DNA of 64,000 nucleotides from Nymphaea colorata (Eukaryota > Streptophyta > Magnoliopsida > Nymphaeales > Nymphaeaceae). The notes beneath the pieces are model-generated. The model made no database searches and was not told the DNA's origin. It saw only the letters and a list, made by a program, of their open reading frames with translations. Position numbers and translations under genes: made by a program. This document shows, piece by piece, positions 63,964-64,000 of this stretch. Each line of letters begins with the position of its first letter. Positions within the stretch are counted from its first letter, which is position 1. Location: positions 23,710,742-23,774,741 of the forward strand of contig NC_045141.1 in the NCBI RefSeq assembly GCF_008831285.2, written 5' to 3'.

Positions 63964-64000
63964 CTTTGTTTCCCACATGCTAACAGAACAGAGCTCATGG

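Overview
The window is nuclear DNA of a flowering plant. Spliced genes with GT-AG introns of about 60 bp to over 1 kb, plastid and secretory plant gene families, long TA/GA/CA microsatellites, hAT-type MITEs and Ty1/copia-type LTR elements all point that way. No species can be named from the sequence alone.

Left part (1-11,100), all on the minus strand: the 5' eight exons of a plastid-type transaldolase, whose 3' end runs off the left edge through a transposon-loaded intron, and upstream of it a complete 11-exon trehalose-6-phosphate phosphatase (384 aa predicted). From about 11,100 to 25,900 the DNA is gene-poor, with a well-bounded hAT MITE (12,860-13,336), degraded repeats and microsatellites. 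A complete PLATZ zinc-binding transcription factor (243 aa, minus) lies at 26,003-27,390, followed by another gene-poor stretch to 33,650.

Right part (33,650-64,000): a complete BAG7-type co-chaperone gene (plus, 448 aa) stands tail-to-tail with a flavin-containing monooxygenase (FMO, GS-OX-like) on the minus strand. A block holding the 3' half of BAG7 plus the FMO was tandemly duplicated. I see four FMO units: A (39,586-43,086), B (47,166-50,613), a relic D consisting of one terminal exon (54,093-54,284), and C (57,610-61,059). Only B has an unbroken seven-exon reading frame (451 aa). A has a frameshift and a lost splice acceptor, and C has a stop codon and a frameshift. The BAG7 part is full-length only on the far left; it is a broken fragment in unit B and an intron remnant in unit C. 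Flanks of A resemble D, and flanks of B resemble C, so there were at least two rounds of duplication.

Two retroelements entered the array after copies existed to compare with. One is a deletion derivative of a Ty1/copia element (37,404-39,357, identical 5-bp target duplication, 306-bp LTRs) in unit A. The other is an 875-bp TRIM-like element (56,377-57,251, exact 5-bp target duplication) in unit C, whose terminal repeats are far more different from each other than the surrounding paralogous units are. Units B and C also carry decayed LRR-receptor-like fragments with a signal-peptide start, and a pair of small open frames of unknown function.

The intact genes do not form one pathway: they cover pentose-phosphate carbon flow, trehalose signalling, transcription, ER chaperoning and N/S-oxygenation. 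No CRISPR, tRNA or rRNA was recognised.
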